Under the pieces are notes generated by a model. That model had not been told where the DNA came from, ran no database searches, and saw only the letters and a program-made list of their open reading frames with translations. A stretch of 50,844 nucleotides of DNA, taken from NCBI GenBank assembly GCA_017521285.1, contig JAFXDG010000070.1, forward strand, positions 1-50,844. The letters are read 5' to 3'. Below, piece after piece: positions 1 through 9,090 of this stretch. Each line of letters opens with the position of its first letter. Position 1 is the first letter of the stretch. Made by a program: the position numbers and the translations under genes. This stretch comes from Bacteroidaceae bacterium (GTDB taxonomy: Bacteria > Bacteroidota > Bacteroidia > Bacteroidales > Bacteroidaceae).

Positions 1-521
1 AATAATTCACTAATCCGTTTTATTTGCCAATCTTCGACATTCTCTTTTTTCTTTAATGATTTAAGAGCAAAAGTGATCAGCATTGCCAATCTGCTTTGAA
101 ATGCCAGATTCTTAGGAGCAGTATTCTTAAACTTTATTGTTCTTCCATTGGATATTTCAACTTCTCTCTTTGAACCGTCCGTAAGATATACATAGTTCAT
201 AGGTATTTGAGTAGAAAGTCCAAGAATATTTAAAGCATAAGCTCCTGCTGGGACAATTCTCGCACAATCTCGTTTAGCCATTGCTTCAGCTATCTGGTCA
301 AAAGAAGGTTGCAAAATTCCTAATCCTAATTTTTCTTCAATTACGGGATAGCAATATATACCTTGAGCAACCCTTATTATTACACCTTCATTACAAAGAC
401 GTCTTAAACTTTGCCTGATGGCATCTGATGAACCTAAATCAACAAAATCATCAGGAAAGAAAATACTTCCTTTCTCAGATGAAACTATTTGCTGTTTGAT
501 TTTAGATGTTATACTATCCAT
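1..521 (-). CDS. AbiEi-like (DUF6088) antitoxin/regulator, 3' end outside window
   Basis: Reading the minus strand from the ATG at 521-519 gives 173 uninterrupted codons that run off the left edge. The protein starts MDSITSKIKQQIVSSEKGSI, then has a winged-helix-like stretch (FVDLGSSDAIRQSLRRLCNE, about residues 26-45) followed by GVIIRVAQGIYCYPV. Later come RIVPAGAYALNILGLSTQIP and YVYLTDGSKREVEI. This order (small HTH, then a domain with PAGAYALN and a threaded 'Y-LTDG' strand) is what I know from DUF6088, the AbiEi-type antitoxin family of type IV toxin-antitoxin systems. Such proteins are autorepressors, and the partner nucleotidyltransferase (AbiEii) is usually encoded just downstream, which here lies outside the window. 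The family call is from motif recognition only; the regulatory role is supported by the two operators directly upstream. Confidence 0.75.
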   Translation of the reverse strand, partial: MDSITSKIKQQIVSSEKGSIFFPDDFVDLGSSDAIRQSLRRLCNEGVIIRVAQGIYCYPVIEEKLGLGILQPSFDQIAEAMAKRDCARIVPAGAYALNILGLSTQIPMNYVYLTDGSKREVEISNGRTIKFKNTAPKNLAFQSRLAMLITFALKSLKKKENVEDWQIKRISEL

Positions 522-531
522 ACCTTTGAAA

Positions 532-569
532 TTTGTCACAAAAATACGGCAAATTTGTGACACAGCAAA
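532..569 (-). promoter_or_regulatory. Proximal promoter with embedded operator of the DUF6088 gene
   Basis: A 31-bp site (532-562) contains the perfect inverted repeat TGTCACAAA / TTTGTGACA separated by 11 bp. On the minus strand its centre contains TATTTTTG (546-539), matching the Bacteroidetes -7 box TAnnTTTG, and TTTG at 569-566 lies 19 bp upstream as the -33 box. Transcription would start about 11 nt before the ATG at 521. The -7 box sits between the two operator arms, so a bound dimer would block the polymerase. AbiEi proteins are known to repress their own operons through paired inverted repeats; assigning this site to the adjacent protein is inference. Confidence 0.7.
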
Positions 570-596
570 GGAAATTCACTTAAAACCGCCAAAAGA

Positions 597-636
597 TTTG
601 TCACAAAAATACCGAAAGTTTGTGACAAGGCACAAA
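597..636 (-). promoter_or_regulatory. Distal copy of the DUF6088 promoter/operator
   Basis: The 31 bp at 597-627 repeat the proximal operator with only three differences, all in the spacer, and keep both 9-bp arms exactly. The copy again encloses TATTTTTG (611-604), with TTTG at 636-633, 21 bp upstream. The two copies start 65 bp apart, about six helical turns, so proteins bound at both would lie on roughly the same face of the DNA. Confidence 0.65.
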
Positions 637-674
637 AAATGAGTAAGAAACGGCATCACGCAGTCTCTTACCCG

Positions 675-753
675 ACAAGATAGCTTCTCGGGCAAAAGAA
701 GATAGCTTCAAGTGCCAGAGAAGATAGCTTCAAGTGCCGGAGAAGATAGCTCC
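675..753. repeat. 22-bp tandem repeat
   Basis: Units beginning AGAAGATAGCTTCAAGTGCC start at 697, 719 and 741 (the last truncated after 13 bp), preceded by a diverged unit from 675 (ACAAGATAGCTTCTCGGGCA). The period is 22 bp. The array lies between the 3' end of sbcC and the promoter of the DUF6088 gene. I see no gene in 754-974. Confidence 0.8.
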
Positions 754-974
754 TTGTCTTTTCCTGATTTCAGTAGACGGTTATCTGTTTCATTAACTAC
801 ATTCGTAGACGCTTTTATTGAAAGCTCCCTGAAAGTCTTTACACTTCCGTCAGAAATTGCATGATGGGCTATAGTACATAAGTTTCTATCTTCTGTTCTT
901 TTGTTCTTATGTCAAAAAAGAGGAAACACGGTGTCTTTGTGTCCTGTCATTCTATCTCACCCCATGGGTGGAGT

Positions 975-3900
975 TCAAGAATCCGAATTGTTTTCTGGAA
1001 CAATCCGGATTTTACTACTTGAACTGTTACCATCCTGATTCACTTGTATTTGAACAGGTATTCGCTCCTGCAATTCTTCTACGTGACTGATGATGCCAAC
1101 GTGGCGTCCTGCTTTGGTGTGGAGTGAACGAAGGGTGTTGATTGCATTCTGAAGAGGTTCTCCGCTGAGAGTTCCAAATCCCTCATCGATGAAGAGAGTA
1201 TCAACGGAGAGTGTCTGACCAATGTCGCTCAGAGCCAATGCCAACGAAAGGGAAACGAGGAAACTCTCACCACCTGAGATAGTGCTGGCAGCACGACTGA
1301 CGAAGCCTTGGTAGGCATCTTCAAGGGTGATGACAAATGTTCCTGGTTTCACCTTCAATATGTAACGATCGGTGAGGGTCTTCATATAGCTGTTTGCCGA
1401 GTGTATCAGGCTTGTCAGCACATAACTCTGGGCAATCATACGGAACGTCTTGCCAGTAGCATCACCGATGAGCTGATTCATGCGCGACCATTTCTCATAG
1501 TCAGCCTTCTTCTTGTCGGCATCCTCAATCAGGGCACCAAGCCGTTCTCTGTTCTCCTTGTCCGTTTTGAGTTCCTGATTGACAGCACCTTTCTTCTCGC
1601 CAATTTCTGCAAGCAGTTTCTCCATGACTTCAATCCGTTCAGTGAGTGCATCAAAGGTATCGTCTTCTTCAAATGCCGGTTTCTTTGTCTGATGCTCTGC
1701 TACAAGCCTTCCTGCATCGTCGAAGAGAGTCTTCTTGGCAACAACGGTCTCACGAGCCACATTCAATGAATCGTTCTTGCGCGTAATGTCAGCAGATGTA
1801 TAGGTGCCCAAAACCTCCAAACGTTCCAGGTTGAGTTCAGAGTGTTCTGCAAGGAAACCGTTGAGCTTTGCCTGATTGACATTCAGACATTCTTCCGCTG
1901 TCTTCAACTTACTGAGAGCTGTAGCCACAGATGTATTGAGTGTATTAGCCCTTGTGAGCAGGTTCTCCACTTTAGCTATGCCACTTGGCGCGACTTCTGT
2001 CCATGAAGGCATAGCCGAAAGGATATTGGCCAGTACATGATGAACATTCTCCACATTGGCTTTTGCCGTTTCGAGCCTGACGGTTAGTGTCTGCTTTTGT
2101 TGCACCCTGCTATTGTATTCTTTTGCCGAAGAGACGAGGGAGAATGCAAATTCCTGTGGCGACTCCTTCCAATCTGTCAGCCAGTTGCCAACAATCAGTT
2201 CTGATGCTTTCTGTTCCGCATTGCCAACCTCATCAATCTTAGACTTCACTAGTGCTTCGGCTGTAGCGATTCTGCCTTTACATTCATTCAAAGCTTTCTC
2301 AGCTTCAGGAACTTTGGCTGCTAAAGCTTCAACACCCTTGCGCCTTGTTTCCAATGCCTTTCGGAGTTTCTTGACTTCTGACTCCAGCGTCTCTCCATTT
2401 TTGATTTCAGCATCAAGTCCGTTGAATGTCCCAGTTGTAGATTCTTCGAGCGCAGCAAGGGCAGACAGGGTTGCGCCATCCAGTTCCCCTATGCCACAAA
2501 CCTTGCAAGCATCCAAAGCTTTCTGTCCAGCATTAGCCACAGACTTGTCTTCATTGGACGATTTATTGTCACGCTCGTAAGCCCGTGATTCGGTTTTGAT
2601 TTCAGCATCAAGCTTTACTTTTGCATCAACCAAAGCTTTGTATTCCTTTTCTGCTTCATCGTATGCCTTCTTCAAGCCGCTGACAAGAGCAGCCAAATCC
2701 TCCTCGTGAGGGAGTGCAGACTTGATTTCCTGACGACAGACAGGACAGATGTCACCTACCTGAAGTTTCAATCGCAGGGTTGAAGCAAACTTATTGACTG
2801 TATCACTCTGCTTGTCCAAGTCCTCCTTGCGGACATCCATCTTTATCTTTGCATCATGGATAGGAGCATCCATAGCAGCAGACTTTCCGATCTTTTCATC
2901 AAGGACAGCCTTTCGCCCTGCAAGAGCCCTGCGCGTTTCTTCGTATTGAGACTCAGCAGACGCAAGCGTTTCGATGCGATCCTTGGCTGTTGCTATCTTA
3001 CCCAACAAATCCTTGGCTACATCACGCTTTCCACGCAGCTCTGGCAGATTGAGATTTGCAACAGCATCTTCCTGAGCCTTTACGCCCGACTCCTCTTTCT
3101 CGAAATCATTCTTTGCTTTCAGGGCTTCGTCTTTGACTTTTTCATAAACAGGGGTGAGTTCGTCTGTCAGTTTCTTGTTCTCCGACTCAATATCTGCCCG
3201 GCTCTTCCCGATTGCCCTGCGCCCTTCACTGACAGTATTCAGATGACCAACGATTGTCTGGGCATTCTCATACACACTGGCTCTATCAGCTTCTGCAGAG
3301 ACAAATGATTCAATCTCCTTAATTTCAGCATCTATCCTGCCTATCTCCTTTTCTGCATATTTCTGTCCACCCTGCAATTCGGAGTATGTTTCAACCAGCT
3401 TGTCAAGAGCCTTCTTCTGCTCTTTTTGAGTGCTTGAAGCCCTGCTTACCTCAGCCATCCACAGGCGGGCATCAATGGTTACATTCCAATCCTTGACAGT
3501 TTGCTCCTTCCGCTTGAAATCCTCACTTTCAACAACTTCGTTAGCTGTACGCAAAGCATCGGCTGCATCATTCCTGCCTTTGATCAGGTCGCTATCTTTC
3601 TTCAACCAATCACGTTTTGCAATCTCCTTGTCACAGCCTGCTTTCATCTCCTTATATTGATTGTCAAGAGCGGACAGAGTTTCCTGCTTTTCTGTAACTT
3701 CCGCATCGGACAGTGTACGAGTGCCTTCTACAAGTCGCTGCGCCTCATCCCATACCTGCTTTTTCTGTCCGGTAACTTCAAATACCTTCGCACCAATCTT
3801 TGAATAGACGTCAACACCCGTAATCTTCTCCAAAATCTCTGCCTTCTCGTTATCCTTGCTGTTCAGGAAACGAGTGAACTCACCCTGTGCAAGCATCGTG

Positions 3901-4388
3901 GTACGGCAGAATTGTTTAAAATCAAGACCAATGGCAGCATGTATTTCTGCCTCAATCTCCTTGTCCTTGGTAAGTGTGCAACCATCATCAAGGTTCTTCA
4001 ACTGCCAATCCTTTGACTGCACATTACCCGTCACCTTTTTTCTTGCGCGAGCCACAGCCCATGTAGCTTCGTAATGCACATCATTACTGCCAATGAAAGT
4101 AAGCGAGACGAATGCCTCCCCCGTATTCCTTCGCATCAACTGACGGGGATCATCTATCTTCAGTGTCTTATCACCATCTTTCGTGTCACCTTCCATCTTC
4201 GTTCCTTCCAAACGTGGTGTGTCGGCATAGAGAGCCAGACAGATGGCGTCAAGTATAGTAGATTTGCCGGCACCGGTCTTACCTGTAATCAGGAACACCT
4301 CACTACCAGCGAGTGGCTGGGCCTCAAAGTCGATGACTGCATCCTCGATGGATGCTATGTTGTGTATGGTAAGTTTCTGAAACTTCAT
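975..4388 (-). CDS. sbcC: Exonuclease subunit SbcC (Rad50-like ATPase)
   Basis: ATPase subunit of the SbcCD nuclease (bacterial Mre11-Rad50), which cuts hairpins and protein-blocked DNA ends. The N-terminal half-ATPase has the Walker A motif GKTGAGKST (about residues 36-44). Two long charged coiled-coil arms flank the zinc-hook motif CPVC near residue 548. The C-terminal half-ATPase has the ABC signature SGGESFLVSLSLALALSD and Walker B LSVDTLFIDEGFGTL. The length of 1137 residues suits the family. The frame also has a TTG two codons upstream, but the ATG at 4388 (MKFQKLTIHNIASI) matches the usual SbcC N-terminus. It follows sbcD after 16 bp on the same strand, so the two are very likely cotranscribed. 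Confidence 0.95.
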   Translation of the reverse strand: MKFQKLTIHNIASIEDAVIDFEAQPLAGSEVFLITGKTGAGKSTILDAICLALYADTPRLEGTKMEGDTKDGDKTLKIDDPRQLMRRNTGEAFVSLTFIGSNDVHYEATWAVARARKKVTGNVQSKDWQLKNLDDGCTLTKDKEIEAEIHAAIGLDFKQFCRTTMLAQGEFTRFLNSKDNEKAEILEKITGVDVYSKIGAKVFEVTGQKKQVWDEAQRLVEGTRTLSDAEVTEKQETLSALDNQYKEMKAGCDKEIAKRDWLKKDSDLIKGRNDAADALRTANEVVESEDFKRKEQTVKDWNVTIDARLWMAEVSRASSTQKEQKKALDKLVETYSELQGGQKYAEKEIGRIDAEIKEIESFVSAEADRASVYENAQTIVGHLNTVSEGRRAIGKSRADIESENKKLTDELTPVYEKVKDEALKAKNDFEKEESGVKAQEDAVANLNLPELRGKRDVAKDLLGKIATAKDRIETLASAESQYEETRRALAGRKAVLDEKIGKSAAMDAPIHDAKIKMDVRKEDLDKQSDTVNKFASTLRLKLQVGDICPVCRQEIKSALPHEEDLAALVSGLKKAYDEAEKEYKALVDAKVKLDAEIKTESRAYERDNKSSNEDKSVANAGQKALDACKVCGIGELDGATLSALAALEESTTGTFNGLDAEIKNGETLESEVKKLRKALETRRKGVEALAAKVPEAEKALNECKGRIATAEALVKSKIDEVGNAEQKASELIVGNWLTDWKESPQEFAFSLVSSAKEYNSRVQQKQTLTVRLETAKANVENVHHVLANILSAMPSWTEVAPSGIAKVENLLTRANTLNTSVATALSKLKTAEECLNVNQAKLNGFLAEHSELNLERLEVLGTYTSADITRKNDSLNVARETVVAKKTLFDDAGRLVAEHQTKKPAFEEDDTFDALTERIEVMEKLLAEIGEKKGAVNQELKTDKENRERLGALIEDADKKKADYEKWSRMNQLIGDATGKTFRMIAQSYVLTSLIHSANSYMKTLTDRYILKVKPGTFVITLEDAYQGFVSRAASTISGGESFLVSLSLALALSDIGQTLSVDTLFIDEGFGTLSGEPLQNAINTLRSLHTKAGRHVGIISHVEELQERIPVQIQVNQDGNSSSSKIRIVPENNSDS

Positions 4389-4404
4389 AGTCAACCCTCC
4401 TGCA

Positions 4405-5571
4405 TTAGTCGTTACGTGAATCTGCCGTTATCATTTCCAAAATTTCGTTGAAGAGTTCCGTCATCTCCTCATCAAACACCTTACCAATGTCTTCAGCATA
4501 CCGCTTGGCAATGTCGATAGGTGCCTCAGACTGAAACTCTTGTACGGTCAACGCCTTTGCTTCAGCCTGCTTCACCGACTTACGCTTAGCATTGATGTGA
4601 CAAAAACGGCACTCCTTCCCTTTTGTCAAAGCATTTGCCTCGGCATTAGCCTCTACGGGAAGAAAGTCATCAATCTCCACATTCAGACGGATGTATGCAG
4701 GAATGTCACTGGGGAAATTGCCCAGCAGTCCCTTGGCCTCTTCCCATGTAGCCATGCCTTCAACTGGCAAAGTCACCAACGGACGAGGATTCTCTATCTC
4801 AATCTTTAACACTAAAGGGGAGGCTCCGTGTTTCTCGATTTCTACCAGACTAACAGAATGAGCGTAGTTTTCATCGAAACTGACAGCTATAGGTGTACCG
4901 CTATAACGGACATTGTGTTTACCCGTATGTACAAACTGCTCATGGTGAATGTGACCAAGCGCCAAATAATCGTACCCCTCTCCCATTTGCTCCACATTCA
5001 AGGAATCGATACCGCCAACAGAATATTCAGAGGAATGGTCATGACCTGTAAAGTCGCACCCCTTCAGCGTGGTGTGGGCAGCAAGTACAACAGGAAGTTC
5101 CCGGTCATTCCTTTCAGCCACAATATCAAGAAGCTGTTGAAAGAATCCTTCAGGCAGGTTCCTCTCGTTAACGTATGGAACAGCCACCACATACCCTTTA
5201 CCTGGCACGTCAATGATATGCTCCTCTATCGACTCCTTATCCAGCGAGCCAATGGTATGCACGTCCAACACCTTCCAAGGAGTGCGGAATATCTCATGCT
5301 TTGTTCCACTGTCGTGATTTCCGGCAATTACGACAATCGTCATCCCTGGATTAGCATCGCGAATCTCAATCAACGCCTTCGTGAACATAGTCTGAACTGC
5401 AGCCGATGGTTGAGCCGTATGATACACATCGCCACAAAGCAGAAACACATCAGGCTTCTGCTCTTCCACGGTTTTCACCATCTGACGCAGCATCGACTTC
5501 TGCTCCTCAGTGCGGTCGTAGTTGTACAGTGTGTGACCAAGATGCCAGTCACTTGTATGGAGAATCTTCAT
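4405..5571 (-). CDS. sbcD: Exonuclease subunit SbcD (Mre11-like nuclease)
   Basis: Metallophosphoesterase nuclease subunit of SbcCD. The calcineurin-like motifs appear in order: SDWHLGH (residues 7-13), CGDVYH (about 46-51), GNHDS (about 85-89), AAHTTLKG and LALGHIHHEQ, which together give the two-metal active site. The C-terminal part (QFQSEAPIDIAKRYAEDIGK onward) would contact the SbcC coiled coil. At 388 residues it is the usual length. It is the upstream gene of the sbcDC pair. I could not identify a clear promoter in 5572-5707, which holds only a short GTCCC/GGGAC dyad. Confidence 0.95.
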   Translation of the reverse strand: MKILHTSDWHLGHTLYNYDRTEEQKSMLRQMVKTVEEQKPDVFLLCGDVYHTAQPSAAVQTMFTKALIEIRDANPGMTIVVIAGNHDSGTKHEIFRTPWKVLDVHTIGSLDKESIEEHIIDVPGKGYVVAVPYVNERNLPEGFFQQLLDIVAERNDRELPVVLAAHTTLKGCDFTGHDHSSEYSVGGIDSLNVEQMGEGYDYLALGHIHHEQFVHTGKHNVRYSGTPIAVSFDENYAHSVSLVEIEKHGASPLVLKIEIENPRPLVTLPVEGMATWEEAKGLLGNFPSDIPAYIRLNVEIDDFLPVEANAEANALTKGKECRFCHINAKRKSVKQAEAKALTVQEFQSEAPIDIAKRYAEDIGKVFDEEMTELFNEILEMITADSRND

Positions 5572-5707
5572 TTCTATCAGTTTTGACGGTTCATTATTCA
5601 GATTTATAGTAAAATTAGAATCAGGTAGTCCCTAATCATGGGACGAGTCGGAATATAAACTATAGTTTTCTTATCGTCATAATACAACGAATGACGTATA
5701 GTGGTAT

Positions 5708-6574
5708 TTACCTGATTGTCAGCTGCATCAGCTCCTCCAAATTGCCATTGAAGATATTGAGATCGACACGGGTACCGATGCCATCGAGACGGCCACGATC
5801 GGTGTGTTGCCAGAATTTCCAAGGGCCTTTATACTCCAAATCCTCCACATAGTAATGAGCAATCCAATAGGGATAATGAGTGAACGGAGGGACATTGAGA
5901 TAGTTGGTCTTGAACTTATAGGAGGCATAAATGATAGGGGCCACACCATAGTGACGCTCTACAATGGAAAGCCACTTGGCTACACCCTGCTGAAGCTGCT
6001 CGACACCACCCTTGCCCATCACCTCAACATCAAGCACAGGAGGCAAATCGCCAGATTGCAACTGTACCTGCCGGATAAAATTAGAGGCCTGAACATCAGC
6101 AGGGACATCGGGCAAAAAGAAATGGTAAGCTCCACGAACGATACCATGCTCGCGGACTGTAGAGAAGTTGTAACGGAAACTGTCATCGACGAAGTCTCCA
6201 CCTTCTGTGGCTTTCATAAAGACAAAGTTGATGGGACGGTCGCGATAGGTCGCCAAACTGACTTTGCCCCAATCAATTTCTCCTTGGTGATGAGATATGT
6301 CGATGCCATGAACATAGGGACGGAGAAAATAGATGTCCTGCACTTCATCGCGCAACAGATAAGGACGGAAAAAGAAGAAATAGACAACAACGACATAGAC
6401 GAGACCAACCAACGAAACACCGCCCCAAATGGCCCATGGAGCCAGTTCACCATCACGCAGAAAAAGGGAACAGATGCGTTGCTTCAGGTTTTGCCAAATG
6501 TTTCCTTTCATGGATTTCTTTTTGGCACGACCTTTTTTCTTGCTGGAGGTGTTTTTTCGTGGTTGTCGTTTCAT
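5708..6574 (-). CDS. Membrane-anchored GH25 muramidase
   Basis: Predicted N,O-diacetylmuramidase of glycoside hydrolase family 25, cleaving MurNAc-GlcNAc bonds of peptidoglycan. A very basic cytoplasmic N-terminus (residues 1-25, rich in K/R) precedes one hydrophobic segment (about 46-69, ending in VVVVYFFFF). The catalytic domain begins with HGIDISHHQGEIDW (89-102), followed by FVFMKATEGG, GAYHFF and the acidic pair LDVE (181-184), and ends with the WQHTDRGRLDGIGTRVDLN block. Positive-inside topology puts the enzyme in the periplasm, held to the inner membrane. A housekeeping role in wall remodelling is inferred; nothing suggests a phage origin. Confidence 0.9.
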   Translation of the reverse strand: MKRQPRKNTSSKKKGRAKKKSMKGNIWQNLKQRICSLFLRDGELAPWAIWGGVSLVGLVYVVVVYFFFFRPYLLRDEVQDIYFLRPYVHGIDISHHQGEIDWGKVSLATYRDRPINFVFMKATEGGDFVDDSFRYNFSTVREHGIVRGAYHFFLPDVPADVQASNFIRQVQLQSGDLPPVLDVEVMGKGGVEQLQQGVAKWLSIVERHYGVAPIIYASYKFKTNYLNVPPFTHYPYWIAHYYVEDLEYKGPWKFWQHTDRGRLDGIGTRVDLNIFNGNLEELMQLTIR

Positions 6575-6784
6575 GCAAATTCAAGTACAAATTACAAGGT
6601 ACACAGACATGTACAATTTACCAATTACAAGGTACAGACATGTTCAATTCAGCAATTCAAAGTAAAGACCGGTACAATTTACAGGGGAACTATTACAAGT
6701 ACAAGGTACAATTTACCTGGCACCCTTCTTTTCCGAGTATATGGGATAGAATTGTACCTTGCAAATTGTACCTTGTAAATGAAT
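6575..6784. repeat. Dispersed GTACAATTTACAAG-type repeat cluster
   Basis: This gap between the muramidase start and the phosphofructokinase stop is nearly filled by copies, in both orientations, of the words TTACAAGGTACA and GTACAATTTAC (for example near 6593, 6611, 6626, 6672, 6702, and inverted at 6751-6780). The same words recur at 10094-10150 and 10561-10595. The inverted pair at 6702-6715 and 6751-6780 could form a hairpin downstream of the divergent muramidase promoter region. Confidence 0.75.
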
Positions 6785-8425
6785 TTATTTGCCTTGCTCG
6801 AGAGCCAATGTCTTGGTCGGCTGGTCGCACACTTCAGTAGGACCGAAGTACTGGATAGGACCGGGATAAACGTAAGCAGTCTCGATAGCCCATTCGTCGC
6901 GCTTGGCTGCAAATGCCTTGAAAGGAGCACCATCAAGCTTCACGAGAGCCTTCTGGATAACAGGCTTCATCTCACCGTGGCGACGCTCCATGTTCATCAT
7001 CATAGTGATGGGCACACCACCGGCAATCCACTCTTCAGCAGGAGCTGTTGTGTTGCGTACGCTTGACATGTAACCAGTCTTTCCGTTAGCAATCAGCATA
7101 GAAGCTGTGTAACCCAAAGCATAGCAATAGTCGGCATCGTAGTTAGAGGGAGCAGCGCAACGTCCTTCGTAACCGAAGAAGTGGTGCTGGGCAGCAAACT
7201 TACCTACGAACTTGCCTTCTTCCTTCCACTGAGCGAGCTTCACAGCTACCATGTCAGAAAGGAGTTTCTCAGTTTCAATCAAAGAAACCTGTACGTTTCC
7301 ATGGGGGTCACGGTCAAGTGTCAACTGACGGGCAACGCCTTCGGGCAGAGAAGCGTAGATAGCAGCATTCTCTTGAGAGAGCTTAGAGATAACCCACTCG
7401 CGCTGGGCGCTCTTCTTAATCATAGCGAACTCTGAACCTTCGGCCAACAGGTCGTTCAACTCTGCAATCAATTTCTTCATGGCAGGAATGAACTCAATCA
7501 AACCTTCGGGGATAAGCACTGTACCGAAGTTGTTACCCTGAGCAGCACGGTTGGCTACTGCTTGAGCAATATAGGTTACAACATCGTCGAGTGACATATT
7601 CTTAGCCTCAACTTCCTCTGAAACGATGCAGATGTTGGGCTGAGTCTGGAGAGCACACTCAAGAGCAATGTGAGAAGCAGAACGGCCCATCAACTTGATG
7701 AAGTGCCAGTATTTGCGTGAAGAATTACAGTCGCGCTGGATGTTACCGATAACTTCAGAGTAAACCTTACAAGCTGTGTCGAAACCGAAAGAGGTCTCAA
7801 TCATTTCGTTCTTCAAGTCACCATCGATAGTCTTGGGGCAACCGATTACCTGTACACCACACTTCTTGGCAGCATAGTACTCAGCCAACACACATGCGTT
7901 GGTGTTAGAGTCGTCACCACCGATAATCACCAATGCCTTGATGCCAAGTTCCTTGATGATTTCAAGACCTTTCTCGAACTGGTCTTCCTTCTCCAACTTG
8001 GTACGTCCAGAACCAATGATGTCGAAACCACCAGTGTTGCGATACTCGTCAATGATATCAGAAGTCAATTCCTTGTAGTTGTGGTCAACCAAACCACCAG
8101 GGCCGAGGATGAAACCGAAAAGACGGCTGTCCTTGTTAAGCGCCTTGATTCCGTCGAAAAGACCAGAAATCACATTGTGTCCACCGGGAGCCTGACCACC
8201 AGAAAGAATCACACCTACGTTGATGGCGGGAAAAGCAGTTGCTTCACCTTCCACAAACTGAATCATAGGCATACCATAAGTGTTGGGGAACAGAGCCTTG
8301 ATGGCTTCCTGATCGGCTACTGACTGGGTAGGAGCACCCTCTTGTACTTTCACTGCGCCCTTCAAAGCTTTAGGAAGCTTGGGCTGATAAGCTGCACGAG
8401 CAATTTGCAATGCACTTTTTGTCAT
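6785..8425 (-). CDS. pfp: Pyrophosphate--fructose 6-phosphate 1-phosphotransferase
   Basis: Reversible PPi-dependent phosphofructokinase acting in cytosolic glycolysis/gluconeogenesis. It has the PFK nucleotide/PPi loop [14 protein letters not shown] (71-84). The key residues mark PPi rather than ATP as donor: GGDDSN (169-174, Asp where ATP enzymes have Gly) and PKTIDGD (197-203). [15 protein letters not shown] and the IPEGL motif complete the active site. At 546 residues it belongs to the long form of the family. It is a single-gene unit with its own predicted promoter at 8505-8535. Confidence 0.95.
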   Translation of the reverse strand: MTKSALQIARAAYQPKLPKALKGAVKVQEGAPTQSVADQEAIKALFPNTYGMPMIQFVEGEATAFPAINVGVILSGGQAPGGHNVISGLFDGIKALNKDSRLFGFILGPGGLVDHNYKELTSDIIDEYRNTGGFDIIGSGRTKLEKEDQFEKGLEIIKELGIKALVIIGGDDSNTNACVLAEYYAAKKCGVQVIGCPKTIDGDLKNEMIETSFGFDTACKVYSEVIGNIQRDCNSSRKYWHFIKLMGRSASHIALECALQTQPNICIVSEEVEAKNMSLDDVVTYIAQAVANRAAQGNNFGTVLIPEGLIEFIPAMKKLIAELNDLLAEGSEFAMIKKSAQREWVISKLSQENAAIYASLPEGVARQLTLDRDPHGNVQVSLIETEKLLSDMVAVKLAQWKEEGKFVGKFAAQHHFFGYEGRCAAPSNYDADYCYALGYTASMLIANGKTGYMSSVRNTTAPAEEWIAGGVPITMMMNMERRHGEMKPVIQKALVKLDGAPFKAFAAKRDEWAIETAYVYPGPIQYFGPTEVCDQPTKTLALEQGK

Positions 8426-8479
8426 AGTTACTATTCTTTATTAATAAAGTAGAAATTATTCTCTTTTTTACACTTGCTA

Positions 8480-8535
8480 CCGTCCGATTTGACGAACGGC
8501 AGTGCAAATTTCGCTCATTTTCACCGATACACAAA
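8480..8535 (-). promoter_or_regulatory. Predicted promoter and leader hairpin of the PPi-phosphofructokinase gene
   Basis: On the minus strand TTTG (8535-8532), 19 bp, then GAAATTTG (8512-8505), one base off TAnnTTTG. Just downstream, 8499-8480 forms a 7-bp stem (CCGTTCG/CGGACGG, one G-U) with a 6-nt loop. About 80 nt of untranslated leader would follow. Confidence 0.45.
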
Positions 8536-8644
8536 GAAAAAGTTTCAAATGTTTGCTTGTAAAAGAAAAAAAAGAGCCATTAAATGCTTTCCTTCTTTCA
8601 CAAAAGCGCATTTTGCAAAGAAGAGATTGCAGTAAGGAAGAAAT

Positions 8645-8686
8645 AAAGAGTGAAGAGTGAAGAATGAAGAACGAAGAATGAAGAAT
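8645..8686. repeat. Heptameric GAAGARY tandem repeat
   Basis: Six consecutive 7-bp units (AAAGAGT, GAAGAGT, GAAGAAT, GAAGAAC, GAAGAAT, GAAGAAT). The same heptamers occur at 14542-14603, 44004-44037 and 45812-45839, always between genes. Confidence 0.85.
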
Positions 8687-8732
8687 AAAAAAGGCAATCG
8701 AAGAAATCCCTTCAACTGCCTTTCTGCTTGTG

Positions 8733-8805
8733 AGCGGAAAACGAGGCTCGAACTCGCGACCCCAACCTTGGCAAGGTTGTGCTCTACCAACTGAGCTATT
8801 TCCGC
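8733..8805 (-). tRNA. tRNA-Gly (anticodon GCC)
   Basis: 73 nt with a 7-bp acceptor stem GCGGAAA/TTTCCGC, a D arm (AGCTCAGTTGGTAGAGC), an anticodon stem CAACC/GGTTG enclosing TTGCCAA (anticodon GCC), and the T loop TTCGAGC. Discriminator U; CCA is not encoded. It is identical base for base to the copy at 9091-9163 and is the last tRNA of the cluster. Confidence 0.95.
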
Positions 8806-8840
8806 AAAAAGAGTTTTTGAAATCGTTACCCTTTCGAATG

Positions 8841-8924
8841 TGAAGAGAAGGAGACTCGAACTCCCACGACATAACTGTCACTACCCCCTCAAAGTAGCGC
8901 GTCTACCAATTCCGCCACCTCTCC
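8841..8924 (-). tRNA. tRNA-Leu (anticodon GAG)
   Basis: 84 nt class II tRNA with a long variable arm. Anticodon stem CTACT/GGTAG encloses TTGAGGG (anticodon GAG); T arm GGGAG-TTCGAGT-CTCCT; acceptor GGAGAGG/TCTCTTC with two G-U pairs; discriminator A. Confidence 0.93.
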
Positions 8925-8959
8925 ATATTTGAAAAGAGTCTCACACATCAGTCCTCTTG

Positions 8960-9040
8960 TGCCCAGAACAGGACTCGAACCTGCACGTCTCTCAACACTC
9001 GCACCTGAAACGAGCGCGTCTACCATTCCGCCACCTGGGC
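8960..9040 (-). tRNA. tRNA-Leu (anticodon CAG)
   Basis: 81 nt class II tRNA. Acceptor GCCCAGG/TCTGGGC, anticodon stem CTCGT/GCGAG around TTCAGGT (anticodon CAG), T loop TTCGAGT, discriminator A. It sits between the first tRNA-Gly and tRNA-Leu(GAG). Confidence 0.93.
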
Positions 9041-9090
9041 ATTGAAGCAAGAACCCTGCGGTTCGCCGACATGTAATCAAAATTTCAAAG

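Noticed and set aside
418-642. Plus-strand 74-codon ORF at the antitoxin promoter
   Set aside because: It is antisense to the DUF6088 start and runs through both operator copies; no recognisable protein features.
8477-8881. 134-codon minus-strand ORF and an overlapping 81-codon ORF
   Set aside because: They run through tRNA-Gly and tRNA-Leu and the heptamer repeat; tRNA genes explain the sequence.
8889-9080. 63-codon minus-strand ORF
   Set aside because: Spans tRNA-Leu(CAG) and part of tRNA-Leu(GAG); the peptide is only a reading of tRNA sequence.
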